Source: Achromobacter xylosoxidans (GTDB lineage Bacteria > Pseudomonadota > Gammaproteobacteria > Burkholderiales > Burkholderiaceae_B). From it: a stretch of DNA of 64,000 bases. The DNA is taken from NCBI RefSeq assembly GCF_014490035.1, contig NZ_CP061008.1:1860001-1924000 (forward strand). Direction: 5' to 3'. A program made the translations under genes and the position numbers. This document shows positions 63,880 through 64,000 of this stretch, one piece after another (the first letter of the stretch is position 1; each line of letters starts with the position of its first letter). The notes beneath the pieces are model-generated. The model worked only from the letters and a program-made list of their open reading frames with translations. It did no database searches and was not told the origin of the DNA.

Positions 63880-64000
63880 CTAATGCACGTCTCTGGTCTT
63901 GTAATCTTGTTGCCGGAGCATCAGAGGCATTCTTATTCCAATACCCGGCTCAGTTTTTACCAGATCTAAGCTGACGCCCGTGCCTTTACCAACTGAAGCG
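63880..64000 (-). CDS. C-terminus of an unidentified protein, cut by the window edge
   Basis: The minus frame from base 64000 runs 39 codons to a TAG at 63880-63882 and reads SVGKGTGVSLDLVKTEPGIG then IRMPLMLRQQDYKTRDVH. The composition looks like real protein, but no family can be assigned from such a short end. The LprI-like gene begins 152 bp later on the same strand. Confidence 0.45.
   Translation of the reverse strand, partial: ASVGKGTGVSLDLVKTEPGIGIRMPLMLRQQDYKTRDVH

Overview
The window is high-GC, densely coded DNA with no rRNA or tRNA gene that I can see. The many secreted tripartite-tricarboxylate (Bug-type) binding proteins, catabolic operons with GntR, LysR, IclR and MocR regulators, a pertactin-like autotransporter and a class I-like PHA synthase suggest a betaproteobacterium of the Alcaligenaceae (Bordetella/Achromobacter type). 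This placement is inference from gene content; no marker gene was compared.

Layout. 1-1743: the end of an FdhF/YdeP-type molybdoenzyme and a bestrophin-like channel. 2052-4685: a large protein with six paired-cysteine zinc-ribbon units around a PD-(D/E)XK nuclease-like core, in DNA that looks lower in GC than its neighbours; a candidate defence or mobile-DNA gene. 4805-7576: an autotransporter. 7641-17148 (minus): one tightly packed catabolic operon (gentisate-dioxygenase-like cupin, LVIVD propeller, RidA, GST, NMT1-type ABC importer, aldehyde dehydrogenase, GMC oxidoreductase, half-length dehydrogenase-like protein) with a divergent FCD/GntR regulator and palindromic operator candidates. 18110-23864: a LysR regulator divergent from an AtuA / AtuA-C-like / SMP-30 / Bug receptor / PRISE-type SDR operon.

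23987-47162 is the most striking part: an oxygen-limitation or dormancy island. It encodes a class II (B12-dependent) ribonucleotide reductase, four universal stress proteins, a triple-BON protein, two zinc alcohol dehydrogenases, a SYLF protein, PHA synthase and phasin, an FNR-type [4Fe-4S] regulator, a PAS sensor kinase with NarL-type response regulator, a flavodoxin, a CBS pair, two P-type ATPases, an L,D-transpeptidase, Hsp20, a phosphoribosyltransferase and a Met-rich periplasmic protein. Ten FNR-like boxes, mostly TTGAC-N4-GTCAA, lie 55-145 bp in front of its transcription units. The gene set resembles the mycobacterial DosR dormancy regulon (UspA, Hsp20, class II RNR, CBS protein, P-type ATPase, sensor/NarL pair), but here it is tied to an FNR-type box.

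47217-52478 holds a MocR regulator, a quinone-oxidoreductase-like enzyme, small uncertain ORFs and an IS30 transposase remnant. 52479-62251 is a second catabolic block: an aspartase/fumarase-superfamily lyase, MmgE/PrpD protein, FAD-linked 2-hydroxyacid dehydrogenase, Bug receptor, AhpD-like protein, rhodanese and BisC-like molybdoenzyme, with an IclR regulator and two matching 36-bp palindromes. PrpD-family epimerase plus lyase recalls iminodisuccinate breakdown (inference). 62292-64000 contains transposase debris, an LprI-type secreted protein and the C-terminus of a gene entering from the right edge.
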